Shown piece after piece: positions 47,905 through 62,200 of a DNA stretch of 64,000 nt. Each line of letters begins with the position of its first letter. The stretch's first letter is position 1. The notes beneath the pieces were generated by a model that worked only from the letters and a program-made list of their open reading frames with translations, searched no databases and was not told where the DNA came from. Made by a program: the position numbers and the translations under genes. The DNA lies in NCBI GenBank assembly GCA_947095585.1, contig OX352761.1:25883777-25947776 (forward strand), read 5' to 3'. The DNA comes from Nephrocerus scutellatus (taxonomy: Eukaryota; Arthropoda; Insecta; Diptera; Pipunculidae).

Positions 47905-48665
47905 AATTGCACACATGTGTATTTCCGGAGATAACACTTTCTGCTAAAATTTGGTGCCCGTCGGGCCTCAGGGCCGAGGGGTGCCCTTATAAAATTTTTA
48001 AAAACTAACCCGATTTTCTTAAAATTTCATACACGTGTGTATCTTCGATGGACAAAACTTTTCGTAAAAATTTTGGAGACCCCGGTCGGTGGGAGCCAAC
48101 AAATTTTTTTTTTAAATTACAAAATTTTTACAAAATAGCAATTGCATGGATGTGGGTCACTCACTAGATGTTGGGTGTGACGATCGATTGTGCAAACGCT
48201 GATGTTGTTGCCGATGCGTTGAACGTTGAATGTCCAAAAAGTTTTGTCCATTGGAGATACACACGTGTATGAAATTTAAAGAAAATCGGGTAAATTTTAT
48301 AAAATATTCGTATGGGAGGTCCGAGGGGCCCCAAATTTTCAAAGAAAGTATTGTCACTGGAAATATACATGCCAGCTAGCCAGCCAGCCACGGGCGCGGG
48401 AAGTTAATGTAGAGAATTTAATAAAAATTGGTCCGATTTTCTTCAAATTTTAAACAGATGTATCTACGATGACAACATTTACTATTGAAAGTTGGAAGTG
48501 ATCGGGCCCCAAGGTCGGGGCTCCCATACAAATTTTTTTACACATGTGTATCTCCGGTGACAATAGTTTTTGAAAAAAATTTAAAGTGAAGAGGGTCTAA
48601 TATTAATTTTTTCCAAATTAACCCGGTTCAAACTTTGCACACATATGTATCTCCTTTTAGAGAAT
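47905..48665. repeat. Copy of the 121-bp-type dispersed repeat element, rearranged
   Basis: Several units on both strands: CACACATGTGTATTTCCGGA, GGAGATACACACGTGTATGA, GAAAATCGGGTAAATTTTAT, GATCGGGCCCCAAGG. A family tail is present near 48370-48430 (CCAGCCAGCCACGGGC, GTTAATGTAGAGAATTTAA). It ends exactly where homology with the SP2 upstream flank begins (~48670). Confidence 0.75.
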
Positions 48666-48669
48666 TTAC

Positions 48670-50248
48670 ATGTTTTTCTTTTATTACATTGCGTTTTATT
48701 AGTAATGGAAGTGATTAGTTAATGTTATTTATTAGTGTCTATACTAAGCTTATAATATTTTTTAAAAATTTTCTTTCGCAATGTCATAATGAAATCGCAT
48801 CGATGTTTTATTGGATTAAAAGAAACAAGATGTACATACACTCGTATATGTATATTAAAGACCAGACAGACGATGAGGGAGAAAATAATTTGGAATTATT
48901 TCAAAGAAATTCAATGTAATAATAAAGTTGAAAGATGTTTCAAAAAAAAACAATCACGTTAAACTATAACTATACAACATGCCATGCTGAATTTTTGTGA
49001 CCTTAGTTCAAACCAAACAGATAAATTATGTTAGTTTTCTTATATTGTTACAAAATGTTACAGTCAATAATTTAATGGTTGTTTTTTCTTATTTTTGGCG
49101 TTATTTTAAAAATACTATCATCGTTAATTCCTATAACTACAATTTTTACTAAATTTTTAATTTTTTTTTTGTTGTAGTCTTCTTATATTCTTTCAATATT
49201 AATGTATATCAATATCAATCATACAGCAATATTAACAATATGAAAAAACTCACAGTTTTACTGTACTCTTCAATTGGGGGTCATCATACTAGACGCCAGT
49301 ACTAACGTTACATACTCGTAAAAGGTCGTCAGAAGTGCAGGGTTAAACCAGTACCATTACTCATATATTTTTATATGAATATTGTTTTTTTTATCGTTTG
49401 TAAATGCTTAACTCAATTTAAAATAAATCTCCCAACACAGTTATAATTATTATGTCAATATACTCGTAGTAAATAACAGCCGCTACTTTATATTACGTAG
49501 GTTTTCACATTTATATTTGTAATTAGTTTAGTTTTTATTAAAATTTTTAATTGGTGAACATAGGATAGGGGTTTATCTAGCGCGTGCGGCGCTGGTTTTT
49601 ATTAACATGAGTTCCTATTTCCGATGAGCTTTCAAAGCAATGGTAGAATATGAACAAGTGCCAATTGCTTAGAGAGACTACAACGTCCCTCAAATCTACT
49701 TTGTCCAATAGAAAGTTAATGGGTGAGTACTTGTTCCTACGCTTCATCAAGTTAATTTCTGAAATAATGTTCGTCGGGGCTTTGAAGCACAATAATATTG
49801 ATACTCTTAACCAGGTATGATAGCTCTTTCATTCCGTTTGTACTTAAAAGCGATTTTATTTCATAAAGTTTGCGGAAAAATTATTACAGTATTAAAATCT
49901 CAGTATATACTTCAGGAATGTAGTATATAATTCTACACTGAAATGTTAAAAAATGTAAATCAGCAACATAATGAAATTGTATCTCTCGAGGTTGAATAAC
50001 TCTAGAGTAGAAGTGTATTTTTCTCAAAAGCTTCATGACAGATCCCCCTTGAAGCAAGTTTTACACTGTGAGTGAAGAAAAAGTCAGCAATTATATTGAT
50101 TCTTAGAACCAGTCGTACTAAAAATTTCTATCACTTATTGATTTTATTTGCCAAGATGTTCTTTATGTCATGAATTATTTTATTTCCAAATAGTTAGCAG
50201 TGTGTCTGGAACGTTTCTGATTTGTTTGCTCTGTGGTCTGTGTTGAAA
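48670..50248. other. SP3 upstream flank, duplicate of the SP2 upstream flank
   Basis: 48680-48945 matches 25160-25425, and ~49115-50248 matches 32550-33579, without the 7.1-kb insertion seen upstream of SP2. It should hold the SP3 promoter and 5' UTR. No gene recognised. Confidence 0.7.
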
Positions 50249-53200
50249 ATGGTCAAATTAAAAAACATTCCTGTGCTTGTGTTTTTATTAACTATTTTTC
50301 CATGTGGTAAAGTTTGAATAAATTCTTTATTTATATTAAACTTAAGAAGTTATTGATTGAGGGCAAATTATTGAAGAAGTGGTGTGAAATATTTGAAATC
50401 GAACGCAAAAAGTCTGTTGCGAGTGGACTGTGGATGCCGTTTGTGTAATTTTAGTCCCACAATTATTTTGCTTTTCTGTTCTTTTTAGTGAAATAATAAA
50501 TTTTGAAACCAATGAACAATCCAAAATTAAAATCCGTTAAGATATATTTAAATATGTGAATTTTTATTCCGAATTTATAGCTTTGGCATAAACTACGAAT
50601 TAATCTTAAATTTACAGAGATGTGGTATGTATGTAAATATAGATTACTGAACTGAAGGTTTAATTAAAAAAAATAAAAATGCAATTAAATATATAAATAG
50701 ATAATTAAAAAAATAACAAGGTAAATAATAGGAACTAAATAAAAAAAAGCACAAATAAATATAATAGAGATAAGTAAATTAATAAAAAGTAAGAAATTAG
50801 TAATAAATATATGTACTACAGAAAATAACAAGTAAATGTAAAAAATCATCGTCTTTCGGGATCATATTTTCCACCCTTCACAAGCGCAACACACGAAACG
50901 TGACACGCGTCATAAGCGGAAAATGCAATTTTTGATTTAGACATTCACAAAATTTCAGCTCTCTAGGTCATGTGGAAGGTGGTTCAAAAGGACCTCAAAG
51001 AAGTCGAAAAAAAAATTTTAACCCATTACACGCGCGACACGCGACACCTGTCATACGCCGAACAAAAAAAATTATATTTTGGACTTAGACATTCAAAAAA
51101 TTTCAGCTCTCTATGTCGTATGGAAGGAGGTTAAAAAATATCTCAAAGAAGTCAAAAAAATGTCAACCCATCACACGCGGCACACGTGTTCCGCTTCATA
51201 AGCGGAATATAAAAAATGCTATTTTGCACTTAGACACTCACAAAATTTCAACTCTCTTGGTCATATGGAAAGTGGTAAAAAAACCATCTCAATTAAGTCG
51301 CGGCACACGTGTCACGCGTCATAAGCGGAAAATGCAATTTTTGATTTAGACATTCACAAAATTTCAGCTCTCTAGGTCATGTGGAAGGTGGTTAAAAGGA
51401 CCTCAAACTTGTTGAAAATACAGACAAAAGGGAGTCAAGTCAAGTTAAATGAAAGTTTTTATAAAAATGTGCGTGTCAGCTCCGACGCGCGGCTGCAGTT
51501 TACTCCTTAAGAATTGATTTTCATATATAACACGTGCCAACCCATTTGGTGCCAGTATTGTTTCCCCATCGCGGTCTCGCCATATATGTACGTAGTGATA
51601 TAGCTTGCCAAACCCAAGCACATTTCAATCATGATTCCAACGCGGAATTTAACTTAATTTGGCTCAAAGTCAAAGTGCGTAAGCATATCATATACTACTC
51701 CTTCATATACAGAAGCTCTAATTTGGACAGTGTATCAACTTGTAGTGAGTTAGATGCACTGTCCGACTCTATCACTAGAATTTTATCAATTGATCCATTG
51801 TCTGAAATCGTAATTGCGGGAGATTTCAATATACACAATTCTATTTGGAAAGGATGTTGAGTTATTTGCTGATTTTAACCATCTCACTCAGCTTGTGAAT
51901 GAGCCCACTTGAATTCCAGACATAGTAAGTCATAACGATAATACCCTTGACTTGTTTCTTACTTCTCATTCTAACAAATACACCGTTTGTGTATCATCAC
52001 CTATAGTCTCTTCAGACCATTGTGTGATATCAGCTAATTTCTCGTCGGACCACTCAGTTAAAGAGAAAACCAAATTTAGACGTCAGAAATAATTTTAATG
52101 CCTACCTTAGACGAGTCGTCGAATTGACTTTGACCAGAAACTGAGACAAAAAATACTTCAATGTCCCAATAGGGAAAGGAAGTAAACATTTTTGGACATT
52201 CGTGAAACGAATTAAAAATACTGGCTCGTCTTCAATTCCAATGCTTTAGATTAAGATATTTTTATTAAACATTAAAGTAATATACAATTTTGATTTAAAA
52301 CTAAACTTATAACTAATATTAATATGTGTCGGCTCAACAATAGGGGCCCGACGTATTTACATAGTCTTTTTTTTGGTATTGTTTATTTTTAAACAATATT
52401 TTTTACTACTTAATCTACTACATGTTTATTTTAAGGGAACTAAATTTTAAACAATAATTTTAAAATAAAATAAGAATGAAAAATATTAAGCGGCGTATAA
52501 ACAGGACGAACTTCAGCCTCTGTAATATTGGTTGCCCGCCTTCTCGTAGAAGGAGACGTCTTGATTGTTAAAGATGTCATCGAATCTAGCATCAGTGAAT
52601 CCTCTAATGTGTATGTACCGGTGACTTGGCTCGATTTCCTCGATTCGCAGTCCTTGCATCTCAGGACTTGGATGTGTTTCCAATGCGTCGACGAATTTGC
52701 TCGCCATTCGGAACAAGTGGACAGTTATTGGCAGCAGACCTGCTGCTTCGTATAGTTTTGTAGTCGACACAAACTTATAGCTGTCCTGTATAGAGTCCTG
52801 TACAGATCCTTAGTACCTTCCTTTCAAATAGGGAGATCTTCTTCATCGTTGTTCGTGAGATGGTGAACCATATGGGGTAGCCATAGGTTATCACTGGCCT
52901 GATGAGTTGCTTGTAGATAAGCAGCCTGGTGTTGTTGGACAGACCGTTTCGTCTTTTAAGTAGCGGGTGCACCAAATGAATCAATTCCAATTCTATTCAA
53001 TTCACAATGACATTCCAACTGTCATCTCTATAGACAAGGCCAATCTGTTTGCTTCATATTTCACAACCAGATAGCGCGTTTTTGTCGCCTGTACTTGCAA
53101 GAGTCGATCCTCTATGTAACAGATTTACTTTCGTACTCGTCAAGTAGCTATAGTCTTAAATGATCTCAACATTCATAAATCTGCTGGTCCTGATGGTATT

Positions 53201-56200
53201 CTTGCTATAGTTTTGAAGAGGTGTTCTTTAACGTTTGAAATGCCACTGCGCAGGCTTTTCAATTTCTCTTATTCTTCTGGAGTCTTCCCAAGGAATTGGA
53301 AAAAAGCGTTTATCTAGCCTGTCACCTTTTTTATGGTGAACCGTCAACTCTATCCTCTTACCGACCCATTGCGTTAACATCCATACTTTCTAAGGTAATG
53401 GCAACGCTGATTAATCGTAAGCTTATGCAATACCTTGAATCACGTGAAATCCTTAGTGACCAGCAGTATGGTTTTCGTAGGCAGTGTTTTACAGGTGACC
53501 TGATGGCTTATCTCACTGAAAAGTGGAACCAGTCTATTCACAAATTTGGTGAAAGTAAAGTTGTTGCACTCGATATTTCGCAGGCATTTGACAGAGTGTG
53601 GCATCCAGCTCTTTTTTCTAAAATGAATGCTTATTGAATTAATAACACCCTGCTCGATTGGACTAGTAACTACCTTTCTGGCCGTTCAATTCAGGTCGTA
53701 TTGGATGGATTATATTCACCGCATAAACGCCGGTTTTCCTCAAGGCTCTGTTTTATCTCCGACACTCATTTCTCTCTCTAATCCAATCCATTCCTTTGCT
53801 GACGACAGTACTCTTAGCCTTTCATATGACTTCTTGCTTTCTGCATGCCCCTTTTCGTCACAAGTGGAACTTGAACAACAACGTATGTTAAGCACCTTCT
53901 GACCTTGACAGCATAACAAGGTGGGGACTACATAATAGAGTTGAATTTAACGCTTCTAAAACCCAATGCTGTCTTTTGTCGCTTAAGCGTAATTTATACC
54001 CCCAACCTTTATCCATGAATGGATCTTGCATCTAAGAAACTGAAACTGGCTACTATTTACAAGGCGTATATTCGCCCTAAGCTTGAATACAACTGTATTA
54101 TATGGGCAGGTGCCCCCAAGACCACATTGCATCTACTAGACCGAGTTCAGAACCGCGCGTTAAAACTTATTGGTGACGTACATATTGCGAAAACAATCGA
54201 ATCACTTGAACATCGTAGTAATGTTTCCTGCCTGTCACTGTTTTATCGCTTTTTCCACAAGCGGTGTTCAAGGAAATATCCAGATGCATCCCGCCCATTC
54301 TCCAACCCATCCGTAATACCCGTGCCTCAACTCAACTCAAGCTCACGAGCCTATTTTCGGACGTACTAACCAATTCAGAGATTCCTTCTTTAGCCGCACG
54401 ATAGTTATGTAAAATGAATTGTCTGATTCTGTGTTTCCGCTTTTGTATGATCTGCAGTCATTTAAGACACGCGTGCATAGACATATCATCTTTTCCTCTC
54501 CCTAATTTCCTAACGCCTACGCTGTGCTAAGCATTATAAGGGTGCAAATCCCTTTAGCGTGTGTATATTATATAAAAAAAAAAAAAAAATAGCTAGCCGA
54601 GCTCTAACCAATTGTTTTAAAACAAGTCTAGCCGTGACTGATAAGTGACTAGCCGATATATACCAGTTCCACTTTCTCATGCATAACACACGCCACACGC
54701 GACGCGCGAAACGCGTCACATGCGGAATAACAAAAATGCTGTGTGAGATATAGCTTCTCACAAAATTTCAGTTAGATCAATATATAACAACTAACTGATA
54801 GCACCGGCGTTACTCGGGGCTCGCCGAACCACTACCCTCCAGACATCAAGACCCACTAAATACCGAGATTCGAACTCACTACAGACAAACAGTCAAAAAA
54901 ATATAAACGTATGGGAACACCAAATGAACAAATGAGCTCAGCATTTCAGACAAAAAGATAAACACGGAATAGGGCTTTTCTTATGGTAGGTAGGTAGAGT
55001 GGTGGTCCACGCTGTACTTGCGTGGTCTTCAATTAACGCTAGTGTGCGCCATTTTGATGCCACGAAACTCGAGGGATCTAGCATGGATAAGGACAGGGTT
55101 TTAAATCCAGCCTGTAGCGTCCAGGTATGAGATCAAGTCGATGACCCTGTAAACTGAGAGCTCTTTCAGGTCGTACAAAAATGGTTTACCTAAAATGTGG
55201 TGTCTTGACCCTGCTAGAGCCGGACAACTGCAGAGGAAGTGTATGAGAGTTTCTTTCTCATTTTCATCTTTGCAACTTCTGCAGAAATTGTTTTGCGGTA
55301 TACCCAACTTAGCAGCATGACTGCCCACAGGCCAGTAGCCAGTGCTGATAGCCACAACTCTTGCAATATCCTTCCGGGTTCTGGATAACAGCTCGGTGGT
55401 TTTCTTTTTGCTCTAAGATGGCCATATCGATCTTGATATGGCGCAGTTCGACAGACTGCTCCACCTGAGCTGTGACTTAGTATTAAATAAAAACAACCCA
55501 TTAAAATACAATTTTTCACGTAAATTCTCTAATAGGAGATGGGTATGTGTTAAAATTTGAAGAAAATCGAGCTAATTTTTAAAAAATGTATGTGGGCACC
55601 CCTCGGACCACAGGGCCTCACTCCAAAAACTTTACAAAAAATTTTGTCCATCGGAGATACACACGTATATAAAATTTTAAAAAAAGCGGGTTAAGTTTTT
55701 TAAAAAATTTGTTGGGGCCCCATGACCCTCCAAACTCTGTCTCCAAAATTTTTGCAAAAAGTGTTGCCCATCGGAGATCACACGTATATAAAATTTTAAA
55801 AAAATCGGGTTAATTTATTTAAAAAAATTTTTGGAGCCCGGGGTCTCCAAATTTTTTACAAAAAGTGTTTTTCATCGGAGATGCATACGTATATAAAATT
55901 TAAAGAAAATCGGGTTATTTTTTTAAAAAAAGTTATGGGGCCCCACGAACCCGGGCCCGGGGTCTCCAAATTTTTTACAAAAAGTGTTGTCTATCGGAGA
56001 TACACATGTGTATTAAATTTGAAGAAAATCGGGATAATTTTTTTAAAAAAAGTTATGGGGCCCCACGAACCCGGGCCAGGGTCTCCAAAATTTTTACAAA
56101 AAGTGTTGTATATCAGAGATACACAAGTGTATAAAATTTGAAGAACATCGAGTAAAATTTTGTAAAATATTTGTAGGAGAGCCCACCGACCCCGTGGCCC

Positions 56201-59200
56201 GAGGGTCCTCAAATTTTAATAAAAAGTGTTGTCATCGGAGATATGCATGTGTGCAAATAAAATTATTTCAATAAAATAGGACTTTGGGAAGTGGGTCAAA
56301 AATTGATCGCAAGATTCCATGACACACAAATCCACAAACCCACAAACCCACAAACACACGGGCAAGTGAAGTTAATATGGAGAATTTAAAAAGGAGAGAA
56401 TTTGTTCCTTGACTGAGCTCATTGGACAGCTAACCTTCTCCATAGAGCGTCCATCTTAGCCAATTCGTCCGCCCTCTCATTACCCTCTATGTTACTGTGC
56501 CACGGCACCCATACTATGGTGATGTCCAGGAGTTGACTGATCGAAGCAAATTCTTCTTGGCACTGTTGAACTAGTTTCGAGTGCCCTTATGGCAGATTGA
56601 CTATCAACACAAATACCAACCCTTCCGATTTGTGCGTTTATGCGCCTTAATGCTCTACAGGCCTCCCTAATTGCAAGAATCTCTGCCTGAAAAATGCTAG
56701 CCGAATCGGGTAGCTTTATTGACCTTGACAGATTTAGGTCATCTGAGAAGATACCTGCACCGACTCCGTCCTTCATCTTGGATCCGTCAGTGAATATTGT
56801 TGCGTCATATTGCCTCGCTGCTGTCCCATCCTTCCAGTTTTCTCTGGTAGGAAACTCAACGCTGAACGAGGAGTTGAAGCTAAATTTAGTGATGTAGTAA
56901 TCAGTAGATGATGGTATTATTCCTTCAAGTACTGTCTACAGTATATTGCAGTGTCCGTATGGTCTAGTAGCAAACCACCCAGACTGTCTGAGTCGTACAG
57001 CACTGCACGTCGCAACATACTTGATAATTTCTTATAGTAATTAAAATAATGAGAGGACTATCCCATATTTAACAGTTTTTGTAGTAGTTTAGTTTGTAGG
57101 GAAAGAATTCTATTCTTAAGGCGTCCGACATACGATTTTTCGGGAAGAGAAACTGGGGATTGATGGTAGGTTTGGCTGCTTGTTTTGAGCAGCTTAACAT
57201 GATTGTAGCACTGATGATGCATAAAGGCATAAGGCCTGCAATAGAACCTTACAAACAACAATATTATTTTAATTGCTAAGCAAAGACCTTCGATTTATGA
57301 TTGGGTATAGCAATTGTTTTTGCTATATTTGATTTAATTTTTAATTCTTTAATTTTTATATATGTGTAAATATGGAAGCCCACTGGCTTACTCTTGCATT
57401 TCTTATTTAGAGATATTAGTTCTTTAATTGTATATTTCCCTCAGCCAAAAGCAATTTATTTATGTGGATTGTATTTTATTGTATCACGACAGAAGCGACA
57501 GTGAAGCAGTATAGTTCATACATATCATATCCTACAACGGAATATAATGACCTGTGCACCATAACTGAATATGGTTCGACAATTACTGGCAAATGTGTAT
57601 CTTTTCAAGACTGCCCGAGTGCAGTCGATTTGTGGGCAAATTGGGACATTCTACCAATAACGTGTTACTTTGAAAATTTCGATCACAAAATTTGTTGTCG
57701 AGATTATACTACTGCCAGTCCGGCCGCAACAACCATCTTACCTGAGACTACGACCTTTTTTGACCGAACATACCTTTGGCCAAAAGAAAGTAAGAATAGT
57801 ATAATAAGCTTACTAACTAATCAACGATATTTATATTTTTTCTATGTTTGTGTAATCTACTGCTACTCGCAACCTCTAATTTAGATGATAGTTGCAGCTT
57901 AGCTGAAAGTACTCCTTATACTGTTAATGGGACTTGTCAAGAATTCTTCAATTGCCCGACAGCGGTTGATCTTTGGAGAATAGAGAAACGTTATCCACAA
58001 GTGTGTTTTGATAGGTTAATATGTTGTCCAAACGCTGAAACCGTTTCTCTTACAAAATCTGATTTTAAATCTAATCAGCGTAAACTTCGTCGTAGTGAAA
58101 GGGGTGAGCAAGCCATGAAGTACAAATAATTTCCAATGGAATTTGCAGATGTTAATTTTTAAATTTTCTCATTTCCTGAAAAAAAAAGAATGCAATAATT
58201 TTTATGGACCGCCAATAGGACCTCAACCTGCAGCAATTGGCATTCCAGCAAAACCAAGGGAATTTCCCTACATGGTAACAGGGGAGTTTAAGTTCATAAG
58301 GGTTTAAGTGCTAAAAGTAGACAAAAAAACCAATGATGCTTTTGTTGCAGACCATTTTTTTTTTAATTTTTGCACTTAGATTCATATGAATTGACGAACG
58401 TTATGATAGAGATAAGTATAGCATTTTATATTCATAGGTTGCCCTTGGATGGAAGTCAGATTTCGGAGATACTATTGACTTTAATTGCGGTGGTGTTTTG
58501 ATAGCAAAAACATTCGTATTAACAGCAGCTCACTGTACATCATTAAGAGGGTATCAATAGCCGACGGTAATTATCTTTGAACATTTCTATAATATTTTAT
58601 TGTATTTTGCAGTGTTTCACCAGTCGTGGTAAGGGTGGGTGGTGAAAATTTAACTGATGGTTTTAATCAGCAGATCAATATCCAAAAAATTATAGATCAT
58701 CCAAAATATGAAGGAAATTCTTATCACGACGACATAGCTCTGATTGAACTAGAGGAGAATGCATTGTAAGTTTATCGATTAAATGATTGGAATAATCTCT
58801 TTACCAGACTATTATTTATGCATAGCCCAGATCCTGCTTGCATTTGGACTAGTACACTTTTGGAGCAACTAAACCTTACGGCACTCGGCTATGGAAACAC
58901 AAAATTCGGTTGTTCATAACTTTCTTTATAATAATCATAATAATAATTAACTTATTCAAATTATAGCGGGTCCATCTTCTGATCAACTTATTAAAGCTGG
59001 TTTGTTTGAAGTACCGAATTCCATGTGCGCAATAAACTACGAAACTGGTCTCCTTGATACTCAACTATGCGCTGGTAATTCCAAACAAAGAATGGATACA
59101 TGTCAGGTACTCGAAAAACTATTCTATAAGGCATTATTTCTAACTTACAAAAGATGCTCTAAAAAACAATCAATTTTGCTTCGATGTTGTGTCGAAACGC

Positions 59201-62200
59201 TTCAAAACATAAATGGTTTTTCAATACAGACATAACAATTTTGTATTTTAATCCAAGTGCTTTCTTGAACTTTTTTTAAGATCTGCTAATATCAAAATAT
59301 TACCCATAGCTTATGTTTTTATCTTGGTAAAGTTCACAAACAAGAAACGTTTAAAAGTTACTAAAAATTACTACCGAATTTCTGAGTCGGTGGTCGAAAC
59401 TTTAAGAGCACTTACTCTAATTTTCGGTCTTACTCCAGACAAGCTATGTGTACTATAGCTATAGTGGATAAACTCGAGTCAACATTATAACTTTGGAATG
59501 TTCCCAGTGAGACAAACACACCGACGAATTACCGCCAATATCGCAGCAATAAGCGCATCAGTTCAAAATAAACCAACACACACGATTCCACGCCTTTCAC
59601 AGAAATCGATCATTTGAAGTGCCAAAACTTCTCCGAGTGGGCTCTACATGTCTGCAAAAGTTTAAAGAAAATTCTGAATTTCTTCGAAAAATCATCTTCA
59701 GTGAAGAAGTTCATTTTTGTCTTAATGGATTTATCATCAATAAGCAAAATATGCGTTATTGGACAGCAATAAACCCACATGTGCTTCAAGTGACTCCATT
59801 GCATCCACAAAAAGTGTGGTGTGGATTTGATGCCCAAGTTGTGATTGGACCATATTTTTTTGTCGGTGAAAATTATTGCTATGTTGCGGTCAATGGAGTT
59901 CGCTATTGTGCTATATTTGAAGACTATTTTTGGCCAGAATTGGATGGACTTGTGTGGTTCCAACAGATGGTGCCACATGCCATACAACTGGTCAAACTAT
60001 TGATCTATTGAAGTTTGATAATCGTGTTATCTCCGATATCTTAATCATTCTGTCTTTTATTTTAATACAAAATTGTTATGTTAGTATAAAATTATAGCTG
60101 AATAGTTAAACAAAGGGTCTTGTAGGCATACAGAGGTATTAACAAAGCTTTCGAAAACCATTTTCAAAATTTATATGTATATATGTCGCACCGTTATTTT
60201 TTTGCTTTCATAAAATGAATTGACTTTAAAAGGAACTTATTACATGGTGCCCGTTTTTACATCGGGTGATGGTGGTGAGGCAGCGGCTAATTTTTTTTGG
60301 TATTGGTGCTAGATTTACTAACTACCGAAAGTTATGGAGCTGAACTTTTATCACATCTCAGCAGCTCGTTGATCTATTTGATGAGAAGTAAACCTGTTTT
60401 CTAACATAGGAGCAGCAGCACTTTATGCTGAGTAGTCCACTCTTCGTATTATGTAGATCCTTCTATTGCCAGACTAACATACATAATAGCGCATATAAAA
60501 GCCCTTTAATAAAACTTTTAAAATACTCTGATCTCTGTCAGGACAAAGCTGCAAATTTTATAAGCCTGCCGATAAATAAAATAAATTTAGTTCGTTTTTT
60601 TTTATTCTTGTGGAAAAGTAAAGTATAGTATTAAACTATACACGCACGCGCCACACGCGCCACACGCGCCACAATTGTTTTAAAAATAGTCATATTAAAT
60701 TCTGACTAGTAGAAGTCAAGATATACGAGTCAACAAACAATGACGAAAATGATTATCAATGAAAATCATCAGACTTGTTTTGCAATCTTCCCTTAAAAAT
60801 AAAGTCCTAAATCTGTAACTTTAACTTGGGATTAGTATCGAAAATGGTTCCTACCAAAAACTTTCCACTACTATAGACACACAAGCTAATACATTCAGCT
60901 ATGCGAGTGACTTATACACAACCGTGTATGAATACTTTTTTTATAATTCGTGCACCCTATAATGCTCGGCTATATGCTTGGCACAGCTTGAGCGTTAAGG
61001 AAAAGGAGGAGGAGCTATTTCTCTTCAGTACCGCTGGAAGAAGAAGCGATAAAAGAGTGACAAGCGGGAAACGTTCCTGCGGTGTTCAAGCAAATCTATT
61101 GATTTCGCATTGTTTTCGGCATCGATAAGTTTTATCGCACGATTTTGTAATCCATGTAGCTGCTGATGAAAGGTAGTTTTAGGCACACCAGACCAGATAT
61201 GATAATTGTAATCAAGTTGAGGGCGAATAAAAGCCTTGTAGATAGTAGCAAGATCAGACGGAGTGAAATATCGCTTGCACCGGGTTAGAAAACCTAAACA
61301 TTTCGCAGCATTTTGGGCGACGGTAAATATGTGGTCTTTCCAACGAAGCTTGTCGCTAACGCACATACCGATAATTGCAAGATTTTCAGTTCATTCCATT
61401 TCTGGATAATGGCATTGAATTTAATATTTGCTTAGACGACATGAGACAGGAGTTTTGAAGAGTTAAGATTCACTTGATTGCTTTATCCCCAATTTACTAT
61501 GTTATCCAGGTTAGAATTTGACATGCTTAACATACGTAGTTGTTTGAGTTCCACTTTAGAAGTGGAGGGACGTTCCTCAAACTTATATGAAAAGCTGACA
61601 GCCGAAAAAGTGAATTAGATTAGATGTAAGCATTTATGTACTTTATTTTAGATTTGAAACCGTCCAAGACAACTTGAATTAACCGGTCCAAAAGAAAGCT
61701 TCTAATCCAATGACGCAGTTTTTTATCGATTCCATAAGAACGCATTTTGGAAAAACAAGGTTGATGCCAAACTCTCTCAAATGCCTTGGAAATATCGAGT
61801 GCAACAGCTTTGCTTTCACCAAATTGAAGTTCGGTGATGCACGAGTACGAATGTAGATCTGTCCCATAGAGTGTTCAATACTCTGAGGTGCAGGCTGCAG
61901 CAATGCACAATCTGGAAGCTGGAGCCAGCTGCAAAATGCGCAGAAAACCGATTTGGTTCGTCTTCAGAGTTGACAACTGGAATGTCGTTATAAATGAGCA
62001 TTGGAATCGACGACATGTCTGTATTTTTGATTCTTTTCACGAATGACCAACAATTTATACTACCTATGGGACATTGTAGTATTTTTTGCCTCAATAGTTC
62101 TAATTTAGTCCCAAGACATTTTACTTTGCAAACCTTTAGGCTTAAAAAAATCGATAGCGATGCCTAGATTGAGTATTTTTTCAGTTTTCTCATGGGTAGT

